DNA of 64,000 nucleotides from Brevundimonas sp. (GCA_027531145.1 JAPZRF010000008.1:124001-188000); one strand, 5' to 3'; numbered from the stretch's first letter, positions 15,966-25,688 are shown. The notes: a model not told the origin generated them from the letters alone. Numbers and translations: made by a program.

Positions 15966-17258
15966 ATGAACATTCTGCTGGTCGGGTCGGGCGGCCGCGA
16001 GCACGCCCTCGCGTGGAAAATCGCGCAATCACCGCGGGTGACGCGCCTCGTCTGCGCGCCCGGCAATCCCGGCATCGCCCAGCACGCCGAGCTGCGCCCC
16101 GAGCTGAAGGTGCCGGACGCTGAGCGGCTGGCGGCCTTCGCCCGCGAGATGAAGGCGGATCTCGTCGTCGTCGGCCCCGAGACGGCGCTGGAGGCGGGAC
16201 TGGCCGACCGGCTAGCGGCGGCCGGCATTCCCTGTTTCGGGCCCAGCGCCCGGGCGGCGAAGCTGGAAACCTCCAAGGCCTTCTCCAAGGCCTTCATGGA
16301 GCGGCACAATATCCCGACGGCAGGCTTCGGTGTCTACGAGCGGCCGGCCGACGCCATCGCGGCGCTGAAGGTTTTCCGGCCCCCCTATGTCATCAAGGCG
16401 GACGGTCTGGCGGCCGGCAAGGGAGTCTCCATCTGCCCGGACGCCCGCGATGCCCGGGCGGAGATCGAGCGCATGCTCGGCGGTCGCTTCGGCGAGGCCG
16501 GCTCGCGAGTGGTGATCGAGGAGTTCATGGACGGCGAGGAAGGCTCGCTGTTCGCCCTGTGCGACGGCAAGGTCGCCATGCTGCTGGGCGGGGCGCAGGA
16601 CCACAAGCGCGCCTTCGACGGCGACCTTGGACCCAACACGGGCGGTATGGGAGCCTACTCGCCGGCCCCGGTGTTCACGCCGGAGCTGGTCGAGCGCGTC
16701 CGGGTCGAGGTGGTCGAGGCCGTCATCGCCGCCATGGCGGCGGAAAACACCGCTTATCGCGGCGTGCTCTACGCCGGGCTGATGGCCACTGCCGACGGGC
16801 CGAAGGTGGTGGAGTTCAACGCCCGCTTCGGTGATCCGGAATGCCAGGTGCTGATGATGCGCTGGGCCGATGACATCGTCCCCTATCTGCTGGCCTGCGC
16901 CCGGGGCGATCTCGGCCGCCTGCCGGCCCCGGCCTTCAGCGCCGACACGGTGATCTGCGTGGTGCTGGCGGCCAAGGGCTATCCCGACAGCCCGCTGGAA
17001 GGCTCGATCATCCGCGGGGCCGATCAGGACTTCGGCCCGGACGTGCAGGTGTTCCACGCCGGCACGCGACGCCGCGACGACGGCCAGCTGGTCGCCGCGG
17101 GCGGGCGGGTGCTGAATGTCTGCGCCCGGGGCCGCGACCTGGCCGAGGCGCGTGACCGCGCCTACGCCGCCGTACGGGCCATCGATTGGCCGGGCGGTTT
17201 TCACCGCACCGACATCGGCTGGCGGGCGCTGGCGCGGGACGAAGAGGCCGGGGACTGA
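15966..17258 (+). CDS. purD: Phosphoribosylamine-glycine ligase
   Basis: A 430-residue GAR synthetase, second step of de novo purine synthesis: phosphoribosylamine + glycine + ATP give GAR. The N-terminus has GSGGREHALAWKIA (about 7-20). The ATP-grasp region follows with IKADGLAAGKGV (about 141-152) and LGPNTGGMGAYSPAP (about 220-234), and VEFNARFGDPE (about 281-291) supplies metal and ADP ligands. Normal length and complete. It ends 14 bases before the stop of the convergent L,D-transpeptidase-like gene. Confidence 0.97.
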   Translation: MNILLVGSGGREHALAWKIAQSPRVTRLVCAPGNPGIAQHAELRPELKVPDAERLAAFAREMKADLVVVGPETALEAGLADRLAAAGIPCFGPSARAAKLETSKAFSKAFMERHNIPTAGFGVYERPADAIAALKVFRPPYVIKADGLAAGKGVSICPDARDARAEIERMLGGRFGEAGSRVVIEEFMDGEEGSLFALCDGKVAMLLGGAQDHKRAFDGDLGPNTGGMGAYSPAPVFTPELVERVRVEVVEAVIAAMAAENTAYRGVLYAGLMATADGPKVVEFNARFGDPECQVLMMRWADDIVPYLLACARGDLGRLPAPAFSADTVICVVLAAKGYPDSPLEGSIIRGADQDFGPDVQVFHAGTRRRDDGQLVAAGGRVLNVCARGRDLAEARDRAYAAVRAIDWPGGFHRTDIGWRALARDEEAGD

Positions 17259-17272
17259 GGTCCGGCTCTCGG

Positions 17273-17977
17273 CTAGCTCCAGGCGAACAGCAGACGGCCT
17301 TCGCCCATGCGCTGACGCAGGGGCTCCAGGTCGGCGTGGGCGACCGAGAAACAGCCGTAGCTGCGGCCCAGCTTGCCTTCGCGCGCCAGGAAGTCCGGGT
17401 CGGCGTAGTCGGCACCGTGGACGATGATGGCCCGCTCGCGCGCCAAGTCGTTGGTGTACTCCAGTCCGTCGAGCAGGACGTTCGGCCCCTGCTGCGGCCC
17501 CCAGCTGGCCCCGGCGGTGGCGTAGGCCCCGACCGAGGACATGTGGCTGTCGGGCTCGTTCGAGAAGCGCTGGGCGAAGCCGGTGTGAGCGGGATCGGAG
17601 CCGCGGCCGTGGGTCGTGCGGAAGGTCGTCACTTGCCCCGAGGCGATGTCGACCTCGTAGAGCCGCGCCTCGCCCGAGAACTTGCGGAAGTCGACCAGAT
17701 ACATGCGGTCGCGGTGCGGCAGGCGGTGATGGTGAATGTCGAGTGCGGCCAGGGCCCGGTCCAACAGCACCTTGCGGATCTCGCCGCGCGGATCGACCAC
17801 CGGGCGGCCGACGTCGCCGAGCACCTCCATGCGCGGAACGACGGCGGCAACCTCCGCAACGACCGGGGCGGGGACGGCCGCCGTCGCAAGCGCGGGGACC
17901 GGGGCGCGGGGCACCGCGGCGCACCCCGCCAGGGCAAGGGAGCCGCCGAGCACCAGACCGCGTCGGGACAAGCGCAT
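17273..17977 (-). CDS. YkuD_2-type murein L,D-transpeptidase-like lipoprotein
   Basis: A 234-residue exported protein. MRLSRRGLVLGGSLALAGC has twin arginines plus a lipobox Cys near residue 19. The catalytic region, of the YkuD_2 group, shows HGRGSDPAHTGFAQRFSNEP (about 127-146), then the His of IIVHGADYA (about 195-203) and the nucleophile Cys in GRSYGCFSV (about 211-219). Family members usually read GCPAV there; the Cys is kept but the next residues differ. The start at 17977 is chosen for the signal peptide; an open frame extends far upstream but is antisense to the amidohydrolase gene. Probable role is peptidoglycan cross-linking or trimming. Confidence 0.82.
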   Translation of the reverse strand: MRLSRRGLVLGGSLALAGCAAVPRAPVPALATAAVPAPVVAEVAAVVPRMEVLGDVGRPVVDPRGEIRKVLLDRALAALDIHHHRLPHRDRMYLVDFRKFSGEARLYEVDIASGQVTTFRTTHGRGSDPAHTGFAQRFSNEPDSHMSSVGAYATAGASWGPQQGPNVLLDGLEYTNDLARERAIIVHGADYADPDFLAREGKLGRSYGCFSVAHADLEPLRQRMGEGRLLFAWS

Positions 17978-18098
17978 GGAACGCCTCGGGTGCAGTGAAT
18001 GGGGCCTTATCCATGACCGGGGTGCCCGGCCCTTGGCAAGCGCGGCTTGGCGGAACGGCCCGGGCTGATAGGATAGGGTGAACCACGGAGGAAACGTC

Positions 18099-19403
18099 AT
18101 GCGGCTTTCAGCGATCGTCGGGGTCTTTGCAACCTGTCTCGCCATTTCGGTGCAACCGACTGCAAACGCGCAGGAATCCGGAATCACTTTCGTCCATGCC
18201 GGGCGACTGCTGGCCGACCCCGCCATCGGTGTTGTGCAGCGCGATAAAACTGTCGTGATCCGGGACGGGCGGGTGGTGGAGATCCGAGACGGCTTCGTCA
18301 GCGAGGCCGACGGCCGGGTCGTGGACCTGTCCGACCGCTTCGTCCTGCCGGGTCTGATCGACAGCCACGTCCACATTACGCGACAGCAGAATCCAAACGC
18401 CCGCCTGATGCAGGTGACGGACAGCGAGGCCGACCTTGCCATCGCCGGGGCGCACTTCGCCCGGATCACCCTCGAAGCCGGCTTCACCACGGTGGCCGAC
18501 CTAGGCGGCGACAACAACGCCATCTTCGCCCTGCGCGACGGGATCGCCGCCGGCCAGGTGCCCGGGCCGCGGATAATCGCCTCAGGGCGCGCAGTATCGA
18601 TCCACGGCGGCCACGGTGACTCCAATGGTTACCGGGACGACATCATGCACCTGCTGTCGCCCGAGAGCGTCTGCTCAGGGCCTGAGGACTGCATGCGTGC
18701 GGTGCGCACCCAGGTGCGGGCCGGGGCCGATGTGATCAAGATCACCGCCACGGGCGGGGTGTTGTCGAACACGGCGGCCGGTCTGGCGCAGCAATTTACC
18801 GACGCCGAGCTGGCGGCCATCGTCGAGGCCGGTCACCGTATGGGCCGGCGGGTCACGGCCCACGCCCATGGCGTCGACGGGGTGAACGCCTTCCTGCGCG
18901 CCGGCGGCGACTCGATCGAACACGGCACCTATCTCGACGAGGAGTCCATCCGACTGTTCCGCCAGAGCGGGGCCTTCCTTGTGCCGACCCTGCTGGCCGG
19001 GGATTTCGTGTCGCGGGTTGCATCCAGCCCCGACAACTTCCTGACCCCGGCCCAGACCGCAAAGGCGCTGGAAGCCGGCCCGAAGATGCTGGACATGGCC
19101 CGCCGCGCCCATGCCGGCGGCGTTCGCATCGCCTTCGGCACAGACTCCGGCGTCTCGGCCCATGGCGACAACGCCCAGGAGTTCGCCCTTCTGGTGCAGG
19201 CCGGCATGACTCCGCTGGAGGCCATCCGGTCAGCCACGGTGGTGGCGGCGGAACACCTCGGCATCGAGCGCGAGGCGGGTCGGCTGGCCCCGGAATTCCC
19301 GGCGGACCTGATCGCGGTCGGCGGGGATCCCCTGACCGACGTGACCGAGCTGGAGCGGGTGCGGTTCGTGATGCGCGGCGGCCGGATCTACCGTCAGGAC
19401 TGA
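18099..19403 (+). CDS. Secreted metal-dependent amidohydrolase (Xaa-Pro/Xaa-Arg dipeptidase-like)
   Basis: A 434-residue amidohydrolase-superfamily protein with a Sec signal (about 1-24, cleaved after ANA). Metal-site motifs: LIDSHVHI (about 86-93, HxH), VIKITATGGVLS (about 213-224, candidate carboxylated Lys), HAHG (about 249-252), EHGTYLDEE (about 268-276), and FGTDSGVSAHG (about 345-355, catalytic Asp). This arrangement matches periplasmic imidazolonepropionase-like peptidases characterised from Caulobacter, which hydrolyse dipeptides. ATG 18099 is chosen because GGAGGAAA precedes it by about 5 bases. The 3' end overlaps lpxK by 10 bases, convergent. The precise substrate is not predictable. 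Confidence 0.87.
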   Translation: MRLSAIVGVFATCLAISVQPTANAQESGITFVHAGRLLADPAIGVVQRDKTVVIRDGRVVEIRDGFVSEADGRVVDLSDRFVLPGLIDSHVHITRQQNPNARLMQVTDSEADLAIAGAHFARITLEAGFTTVADLGGDNNAIFALRDGIAAGQVPGPRIIASGRAVSIHGGHGDSNGYRDDIMHLLSPESVCSGPEDCMRAVRTQVRAGADVIKITATGGVLSNTAAGLAQQFTDAELAAIVEAGHRMGRRVTAHAHGVDGVNAFLRAGGDSIEHGTYLDEESIRLFRQSGAFLVPTLLAGDFVSRVASSPDNFLTPAQTAKALEAGPKMLDMARRAHAGGVRIAFGTDSGVSAHGDNAQEFALLVQAGMTPLEAIRSATVVAAEHLGIEREAGRLAPEFPADLIAVGGDPLTDVTELERVRFVMRGGRIYRQD

Positions 19404-20407
19404 CTGGAAGCGGCGCGGATCAGGGTCAGCAGACCGCCCGGGTCGGCGAACTGCGCCCGCACCGGCCAGGCGACGACGCGGTCACGCCATGCCGCCGGCA
19501 GGCGCACCCAGTCCTTCTCGGTGGTGATGAGCCGAGCCCCGAACAGGCCGGCGCGGTCGGCGAGGAAGGCGAGGTCGCGGTCGCTGAATCCGGCATGGTC
19601 GGGGAAGGGCGCGAAATCCTTCAGGTCCGCCCCGGCGGCGACCAGAGACCGCTCGACCTTCCACGGCTTGGCGATGCCGGCGAATCCGATCAGCGGGCCG
19701 GAGGGCGGGCCGGCGTCGGGACTGAGCCGGGCGAGGAACACCGGCTTCTGCGCAAACAGGGCGAGCAGCTCCGGCGACGGCGCTGCAAGGTCCGTCGGCA
19801 GTAGGATAATGACCGCGTCGGCCCGGGCCAGTCCGTCGACGAAGGGCTCGCGCATCGGGCCGGCCGGGAAGACGGCACCGTCACCGAACGGCCATTCGTC
19901 CTCGCGGGTCTCGCCATCGACGACAATGAGGCTGACGGTCTTCTTCAGCGTCGGGTTCTGGTGGGCATCGTCCAGCACCAGCGTCTCCGCCCCGGCGGCG
20001 ACGGCAGCGCGGGCTCCCGCCACCCGGTCGCGCGCGATCCAGGCCGGGGCCTCGCCGGCCAGCATCAGCGGCTCGTCACCGACGTCGGCGGCGTCGTGGC
20101 GCGCGGGGTCCACCTGGACCGGGCCGGTCAGCCGACCGCCATAACCGCGCGACAGGGCGTGGGCGTCGATCCCCTCGGCCCGCAGCAGGCGCAACAGTTC
20201 GCGCGCCACCGGCGTCTTGCCTGAGCCGCCGACGGTCAGATTGCCGACCGAGATGACGCTTGCCCCGACGGTCACCGCCTTTGTGCGCGTCAGTCGACGG
20301 GCGGTCGCGGCCGCCCAGATGACCCCGAAGGGCCGCAGCAGAAGGCGTGCCACGCGCGCGTAGTCAGGCTTTCGGCGATACCACCAGCGCGGGGTGTTCA
20401 GCTTCAT
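19394..20407 (-). CDS. lpxK: Tetraacyldisaccharide 4'-kinase
   Basis: A 337-residue inner-membrane P-loop kinase that phosphorylates the 4' position of the lipid A disaccharide. The Walker A motif is TVGGSGKTPVAREL (about 58-71), preceded by VISVGNLTVGG. VLDDAHQNPTLKK (about 146-158) corresponds to the DDGFQ catalytic segment, here DDAHQ. Late segment LITTEKDWVRLP is a family hallmark. Final gene of msbA-DUF374-waaA-lpxK, overlapping waaA by 4 bases (ATGA). Confidence 0.95.
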   Translation of the reverse strand: MKLNTPRWWYRRKPDYARVARLLLRPFGVIWAAATARRLTRTKAVTVGASVISVGNLTVGGSGKTPVARELLRLLRAEGIDAHALSRGYGGRLTGPVQVDPARHDAADVGDEPLMLAGEAPAWIARDRVAGARAAVAAGAETLVLDDAHQNPTLKKTVSLIVVDGETREDEWPFGDGAVFPAGPMREPFVDGLARADAVIILLPTDLAAPSPELLALFAQKPVFLARLSPDAGPPSGPLIGFAGIAKPWKVERSLVAAGADLKDFAPFPDHAGFSDRDLAFLADRAGLFGARLITTEKDWVRLPAAWRDRVVAWPVRAQFADPGGLLTLIRAASSQS

Positions 20408-21699
20408 GCCCGCTCGCCTCCGCCGGGCGGCGGCAGCAGGGGCGTGAGCGCCTGCATCAGCCGGCCGAGGCTGGCTCCGGCCTCAGCTGCCGCGCGACGC
20501 GCACGCTCGCCCATGGCCCGGGCCTCGACCGGATCTTCCAGCAGGGCCTCGACCGTCTCGGCCAGCTCGATCGCGGAATGGACCACGCGCAACGCGCCGC
20601 GGGCGGTCAGCAGCGCCGCTACGGCGGTCCAGTTGCTGGTGTCCGGACCGGACAGCGTCGGCTTGCCTAGCCTCGCCGGTTCCAGCGGATTGTGCCCGCC
20701 CACCGCCGGTCGGCCGAGGACGGGCGCGAACGAGCCGCCCATGACCACCACGTCGGCCAGCCGCAGGAAGAGGCCCATCTCGCCCAGGGTGTCGGCGACA
20801 TAGATCTCGACGCCGGCGTCCACGGGCTCGCCGCGCGACCGCACCGCGTGGGCGCGACCCTCCCGCGTCAGCAGGGCGGCGATCTCCGCCCCGCGATCGG
20901 GATGACGGGGTAGCAACACCAGACAGAAAGCCTGCGGCACGATCGACAGGGCGCGCAGCAGGAAGACTTCCTCGTGCGGGTGGGTGCTGGCGGCGACGAT
21001 CACGGCCCGGTCGCCGATCGCCTCGGACAGCCGGGCGAAGGCGGCGCGGTCATGGGGCAGGGGATCACCGGCCAGCTTGAGATTGGCCTCGCCGTCGATG
21101 CGGGCACCGAGGTCCGCCAGCCGGGCGGCGGACGCCGCGTCTTGCGGCAGCACCAGATCGAGCCCGCCCAGCAGGGTGTGCGCGGCCCCCGGCAGACGCC
21201 GCCAGCTACGGTGGGTGGACTCCGTGACCCGCGCGCTCACCAGCGCCATGGGGATGCCGCGGTTGCGCGCGGCGAGGATCAGATTGGGCCACAGTTCGCT
21301 TTCGACCAGCACGCCAAGCGCCGGGTGCCAGTGGTCGAGGAAGGCGGCGACGGCGCGTGGCCCATCGACCGGGATGAACTGGTGTATGACGCCGGCCGGC
21401 AGGCGCTCTGCCAGCAGATTCGCCGAGGTTGCGGTGCCGGAGGTCACCAGCAAGGTCAGGTCCGGCCGGTCCGCCTGAAGGCTTGCCACCAGCGGCAGCA
21501 GCGACAGGGTCTCGCCGACGCTGACGCCGTGCAGCCAGACCAGCGGGCCCGGCGGCCGCGGCCGCCCCGCCGCGCCCAGCCGCTCGCCGACCCGGGCCGG
21601 ATCCTCCCGGCCGGCGCGGGCGCGGGCCGCGAGCAGACGCGGGGCAAACCCCTCCAGCAGACCGGTGATCTGGCGATAGGCATGGAGCGCGAGGCTCAT
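20404..21699 (-). CDS. waaA: 3-deoxy-D-manno-octulosonic acid (Kdo) transferase
   Basis: A 431-residue GT30 glycosyltransferase adding Kdo from CMP-Kdo to lipid A precursors at the inner face of the membrane. N-terminal RQITGLLEGFAPRLL (about 9-23) is the membrane-proximal helix. PLVWLHGVSVGETLSLLPLV (about 51-70) contains the conserved catalytic Glu. GGSFAPVLGRPAVGGHNPLEPA (split here as GGSFAPVLG and GGHNPLEPA, about 323-344) is the nucleotide-sugar site. It overlaps its neighbours by 4 bases on both sides, so the operon is translationally coupled. Confidence 0.95.
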   Translation of the reverse strand: MSLALHAYRQITGLLEGFAPRLLAARARAGREDPARVGERLGAAGRPRPPGPLVWLHGVSVGETLSLLPLVASLQADRPDLTLLVTSGTATSANLLAERLPAGVIHQFIPVDGPRAVAAFLDHWHPALGVLVESELWPNLILAARNRGIPMALVSARVTESTHRSWRRLPGAAHTLLGGLDLVLPQDAASAARLADLGARIDGEANLKLAGDPLPHDRAAFARLSEAIGDRAVIVAASTHPHEEVFLLRALSIVPQAFCLVLLPRHPDRGAEIAALLTREGRAHAVRSRGEPVDAGVEIYVADTLGEMGLFLRLADVVVMGGSFAPVLGRPAVGGHNPLEPARLGKPTLSGPDTSNWTAVAALLTARGALRVVHSAIELAETVEALLEDPVEARAMGERARRAAAEAGASLGRLMQALTPLLPPPGGGERA

Positions 21700-22403
21700 C
21701 CCGGCCGGTCCCGCAGACCGGTCAGGGCGTCGGCCCGGGCCTCGACGGCGTTCAGCCGCGCGGTCCAGTCAGGGATTACGTCACTCACGTCTGCGCCTTC
21801 GGGGAAGTCGGCGCGGTCCCAGACGATGGCGCCGCGCCCGAACGGCAGCGGCAGCACGGCCCGGTCCCAGCTGCCCAGCCGGATGGCGGGGCTGCAGGAC
21901 AGGCCGATGAACAGCACCGGGGCACCCGACAGCCTGGCCAGCAGCGGCAGGCCCTCGGCCATTACCCCCGCCGGGCCGCGCGGCCCGTCCGGCGTGACCG
22001 CCAGCGCCGCCACCTTGAGCTGGCGCAGCCCGTCGCGCAGCGCCTTGCTGCCCCCCTTGGTGGCGGCGGCGCGGGCCTTGTCGCCCTTGTCGGGATTGGC
22101 CGAGGAGCCGCGCACTGCCGGAATGCCCTGCAGCGCCAAGGCCCGCGCCAGGAACTCGCCGTCGGCGGAGAGGGAGATCATGCCCTTTACCGGCTGGGCC
22201 CGGTCCAGCGGCCAGCAGGCCGGGGCGAGGGCCAGCCGGCCATGCCAGAAGGCGCACAGGGCACCGCCGCCCTGAGCCCACACGGCTTCGGCCAGCGCCC
22301 GGTGCTCATGGGTCCAGCGCAGGGTACGGAAGCAGAATTGCATCCAGACGGCCAGCAGGTGTGACAGGACCATCTGGATCACCGGGTTGCGCAGGGGCCT
22401 CAT
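21696..22403 (-). CDS. DUF374 lysophospholipid acyltransferase-like protein
   Basis: A 235-residue protein of the DUF374 group within the PlsC-like acyltransferases. It has an N-terminal hydrophobic stretch and FWHGRLALAP (about 53-62), where the His is the likely catalytic residue, and ISLSADGEFLARAL (about 76-89). AVTPDGPRGPAGVM (about 134-147) is the substrate-proximal motif typical of the family. In alphaproteobacteria it sits between msbA and waaA, as here, implying a role in lipid A or outer-membrane lipid assembly, but its substrate is unknown. The overlaps with waaA and msbA are 4 bases each. Confidence 0.87.
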   Translation of the reverse strand: MRPLRNPVIQMVLSHLLAVWMQFCFRTLRWTHEHRALAEAVWAQGGGALCAFWHGRLALAPACWPLDRAQPVKGMISLSADGEFLARALALQGIPAVRGSSANPDKGDKARAAATKGGSKALRDGLRQLKVAALAVTPDGPRGPAGVMAEGLPLLARLSGAPVLFIGLSCSPAIRLGSWDRAVLPLPFGRGAIVWDRADFPEGADVSDVIPDWTARLNAVEARADALTGLRDRPG

Positions 22404-24244
22404 GCGGGGGTGGGCTCCGGGGCCCCGGCCGGCGACGGGCCGTCGAGAGACTGCTGCTGCGCCAGCCGGGCGTAGAGGCCGCCGCGCCGGACCAGCTCGA
22501 TATGGGTTCCGGCCTCGACCATCCGGCCGGCCTCCAGGACATGGATCCGGTCGGCGCGGCGCACGGTCGACAGGCGGTGGGCGATCATCAGGGTGGCGCG
22601 GCCCTGCATCAGCCGCTCCAGCGCCGCCTGCACGAGGGCCTCACTCTCCGTGTCGAGGGCGGAGGTCGCTTCGTCGAGCAGCAGGATCGGAGCGTCCTTG
22701 AGGAAGGCGCGGGCGATGGCGACGCGCTGGCGCTGGCCGCCGGAAAGCCGCATGCCGCCCTCGCCAACCCGGGTTTCGTAGCCCTCGGGCAGGGCGGTGA
22801 TGAAGTCATGCGCCGCCGCCGCCCGCGCCGCCGCCTCGATCTCTGCCGGACTGGCCGCAGCACGCCCGTAGGCGATGTTGGCAGCGATGGTGTCGTCGAA
22901 AAGGAAGGGCTCCTGGGTGACGAGGGCGATGCGGTCGCGCAGGTCGGTCAGGCTGACCTCGCGCAGATCTACGCCGTTCACCGTGATGCGCCCGCCGCTG
23001 ACGTCGTAGAAGCGCGGCAGCAGGGCCAGCAGGGTCGACTTGCCGCCGCCGGACGGGCCCACCAGCGCCACTGTCTCGCCGGGCGCGATCGACAGGGAGA
23101 CGCCCGAAAGAGTCGGTGCGCCGCTGGGGGCGTAGGCGAAGTCAACGGCCTCGAAGGCGGCATGCACCGGCCCGGGGGGCAGGGGGACCGGGGCGGCCGG
23201 GGCCCGAATCTCGGGCTGGATGTCCAGCGCCTCGAACAGACGGCGGGCTGCGGTCAGGCCCTCGGACAGGACAGTCTGCAGGTTGGTGACCTGGCGCAGC
23301 GACTGGCCGGCGGCCATCAGCAGGCCGATGTAGGCGGCGAAGGCACCGACGCTCATCTCGCCCTGCCGCGCCTGCCAGCCGGCGTAGGCCATCACCGCTG
23401 CGACCACCATCATGGCCACCAGGTTGGAGAAGGGGCCGGCGAAGGCACGGCTGTCCGCCGACTTGATGACGTGTCGCTGACGGCGGGCGACGACCTCGCC
23501 GACGCGCGCCTCCTCCTCGGCTTCCCGGTTCTCGATCTTGATCACCCGGACGCCGTCGAGGTTCTCCATCAGCGCCGTCGACAGGTTCGAGGTCTCGACC
23601 ATGGCCCCGGTGGTGGCCTTGCGCATGCGCTTGCCGAAGCGGCGGATGATCCAGGCGATCAGTGGCGCACCCAGGAAGACGATCAGCGTCAGCCGCCAGT
23701 CGCTCCAGGCCATGTAGGCCAGCACCGCGACCAGCGTCAGGGCGTGCTGGGTATAGTTGACCACCCCGTTGGTGAAGGCCTCCCGCACGAGGTTGGCGTC
23801 GAACAGCACGCTGGAGACGAAGCCGCCGGAGTGGCCGGCCCGAAGCCGTGCCAGGTCGGCGCGGATCATGGAGCCGAACAGCCGCACCTGGATGTCGCCG
23901 ACGATGCCGTGGCCGATCCGGTTGACCAGCGCCGCCTGGCCCAGGGCTGCGATCGTCCAGACCAGGCCGGCACCGACGATGATCAGGGGGATCAGGGTCA
24001 GGGCGTGGGCGGGCGCGATGGTGATCAGGCCCCAGATCTGTACCGGTCGGCCGAGGAACAGCCCGTCGATGGCCGGCTCCAGCAACTGCAGCACCGTCGC
24101 CGCCATGATGCCGACAATGGCGGCGCAGACCAGCGACAGGGCCAGCGGCCCGCGTCGGCGCTGAAGGTAGTCGCGCCAGATGCGCCGAAGCAGCGGGCGC
24201 GCAGGCACCGGCCGGGGCTCGGCGATCGGGGCGGTTGAACTCAT
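22400..24244 (-). CDS. msbA: MsbA-type lipid A ABC exporter (fused TMD-NBD)
   Basis: A 614-residue half-transporter with six predicted membrane helices (about 25-330) fused to an ATPase domain. Walker A is GPSGGGKST (about 398-406), the Q-loop VTQEPFLFDD (about 445), the signature LSGGQRQRVAIARA (about 503-516), Walker B ILLLDEATSALD (about 524-535), and the H-loop IAHRLST (about 557). Heading the lipid A operon, it most likely flips lipid A-core across the inner membrane. A multidrug role is possible for the family, but the context favours MsbA. The upstream gap (144 bases) is shared with divergent glyA. Confidence 0.9.
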   Translation of the reverse strand: MSSTAPIAEPRPVPARPLLRRIWRDYLQRRRGPLALSLVCAAIVGIMAATVLQLLEPAIDGLFLGRPVQIWGLITIAPAHALTLIPLIIVGAGLVWTIAALGQAALVNRIGHGIVGDIQVRLFGSMIRADLARLRAGHSGGFVSSVLFDANLVREAFTNGVVNYTQHALTLVAVLAYMAWSDWRLTLIVFLGAPLIAWIIRRFGKRMRKATTGAMVETSNLSTALMENLDGVRVIKIENREAEEEARVGEVVARRQRHVIKSADSRAFAGPFSNLVAMMVVAAVMAYAGWQARQGEMSVGAFAAYIGLLMAAGQSLRQVTNLQTVLSEGLTAARRLFEALDIQPEIRAPAAPVPLPPGPVHAAFEAVDFAYAPSGAPTLSGVSLSIAPGETVALVGPSGGGKSTLLALLPRFYDVSGGRITVNGVDLREVSLTDLRDRIALVTQEPFLFDDTIAANIAYGRAAASPAEIEAAARAAAAHDFITALPEGYETRVGEGGMRLSGGQRQRVAIARAFLKDAPILLLDEATSALDTESEALVQAALERLMQGRATLMIAHRLSTVRRADRIHVLEAGRMVEAGTHIELVRRGGLYARLAQQQSLDGPSPAGAPEPTPA

Positions 24245-24321
24245 GGTCCGGAGGTCGGACGGCCCGGGGCTCGTGTCAAGCGATCAGGTGTGGTTCACCC
24301 TGCGCCGCCCGCGGTTTACGG

Positions 24322-24337
24322 ACACAAGATGTTGTGG
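24322..24337. promoter_or_regulatory. Candidate NrdR box upstream of glyA-nrdR
   Basis: The 16-mer ACACAAGATGTTGTGG is a near-palindrome with arms CACAA/TTGTG and an AT centre. It fits the NrdR consensus acaCwAtATaTwGtgt at all core positions except two (g for t, g for a). It lies 52 bases before the glyA ATG. Only one box is visible, whereas NrdR targets usually carry a pair about 31 bases apart, so binding is uncertain. Confidence 0.4.
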
Positions 24338-24388
24338 CGAAGGGCCCGGAGGCGTAGATAGGCCAGCCCCTCAAACCCGCCGCCAGGG

Positions 24389-25681
24389 ATGCCTGCCGTG
24401 ACCGCGCTGACCCATGACGCCTTCTTCCAGACCGAGCTGTCGGGCGCTGACCCGGACATATTCCGCGCCATCCATAGCGAGCTCAAGCGGCAGCAAGAGC
24501 AAATCGAGCTGATCGCCTCGGAGAACATCGTCTCCCGGGCGGTGCTGGAGGCACAGGGATCGATCCTGACCAACAAGTACGCCGAGGGCTATCCGGGCAA
24601 GCGCTACTATGGCGGCTGCGAGTTCGTCGATGTCGTGGAGGATCTGGCGCGGGAGCGCGCCAAGGCCCTCTTCTGCTGCACCTACGCCAACGTCCAGCCG
24701 CATTCGGGGGCCCAGGCCAACCAGGCGGTGTTCCTCGCCCTGCTGCAGCCGGGCGACACCTTCCTCGGAATGGATCTGGCCGCCGGCGGGCACCTGACCC
24801 ACGGCAGCCCGGCCAATCAGTCGGGCAAGTGGTTCCGGCCGGTGACCTACAAGGTCCGCGCGGACGACAACCTGATCGATTACGACCACGTCGCCGAGAT
24901 GGCGGCGTCGGAGAAGCCGAAGCTGATCATCGCCGGGGCCTCGGCCTATTCGCGGCACATCGACTTCAGGCGCTTCCGCGATATCGCTGACTCCGTCGGC
25001 GCGTATCTGATGGTCGACATGGCCCACTATGCCGGCCTCGTGGCCGGCGGCGTCTATCCCAGCCCGCTGCCGTACGCCCATGTGGTCACCACCACAACGC
25101 ACAAGACCCTGCGCGGGCCTCGCGGCGGTCTGATCCTCTCCAACGACCCCGAGTTGGGCAAGAAACTCAATTCGGCGGTGTTCCCTGGGCTGCAGGGAGG
25201 TCCGCTGGAGCATGTCATCGCCGCCAAGGCCGTAGCCTTCGGAGAGGCGCTGAAGCCGGAGTTCAGGCAATACACGCAGCAGGTGATCGACAACGCCCGC
25301 GCGCTGGCCGCCGTGCTGGTCGAGCGCGGCCTGAAGATCGTCTCGGGCGGCACCGACAGCCACGTCATGCTGGTCGACCTGCGGCCCAAGGGCGTCACGG
25401 GCAAAGCGACCGAGGTCCAGCTCGATCATGCTCTGATGACCTGCAACAAGAACGGCGTGCCGTTCGACACGGCACCCTTCACTGTCACCTCGGGTATTCG
25501 CCTCGGCACCCCGGCGGCAACCACGCGGGGCTTCGGCGTGGACGAGTTCCGACAGGTCGGCCACTGGATCTCCGATGTGATTGACGCCATGAACGGCACG
25601 GACGAGGCCGATCCGGTCGTCGTCCAGAAGGTCGCTGGCCAGGTGCGCGAGTTGACGCGCCGCTTCCCGATCTACGGCTGA
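24389..25681 (+). CDS. glyA: Serine hydroxymethyltransferase
   Basis: A 430-residue PLP enzyme that interconverts serine and glycine while charging tetrahydrofolate with a one-carbon unit. Features: [19 protein letters not shown] (about 34-52), [15 protein letters not shown] (about 58-72), [11 protein letters not shown] (about 108-118), [12 protein letters not shown] (about 210-221), and the PLP lysine within [14 protein letters not shown] (about 232-245, Lys about 237). It heads the dense cluster running through nrdR, rib genes, nusB and thiL, with nrdR only 7 bases downstream. The glyA-nrdR order is common in alphaproteobacteria. Confidence 0.97.
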   Translation: MPAVTALTHDAFFQTELSGADPDIFRAIHSELKRQQEQIELIASENIVSRAVLEAQGSILTNKYAEGYPGKRYYGGCEFVDVVEDLARERAKALFCCTYANVQPHSGAQANQAVFLALLQPGDTFLGMDLAAGGHLTHGSPANQSGKWFRPVTYKVRADDNLIDYDHVAEMAASEKPKLIIAGASAYSRHIDFRRFRDIADSVGAYLMVDMAHYAGLVAGGVYPSPLPYAHVVTTTTHKTLRGPRGGLILSNDPELGKKLNSAVFPGLQGGPLEHVIAAKAVAFGEALKPEFRQYTQQVIDNARALAAVLVERGLKIVSGGTDSHVMLVDLRPKGVTGKATEVQLDHALMTCNKNGVPFDTAPFTVTSGIRLGTPAATTRGFGVDEFRQVGHWISDVIDAMNGTDEADPVVVQKVAGQVRELTRRFPIYG

Positions 25682-25688
25682 GCCGCCG

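Noticed and set aside
17978..18625. N-terminal extension of the L,D-transpeptidase gene to 18625
   Set aside because: The extension lies antisense to the amidohydrolase and would bury a clear signal peptide that starts at 17977.
22361..24238. A 625-codon open frame opposite msbA
   Set aside because: Antisense shadow of msbA with low-complexity Gly/His/Arg composition.
24245..24388. Glycine riboswitch ahead of glyA
   Set aside because: No tandem glycine aptamer sequence pattern is visible in the 144 bases; only the short NrdR-like palindrome stands out.
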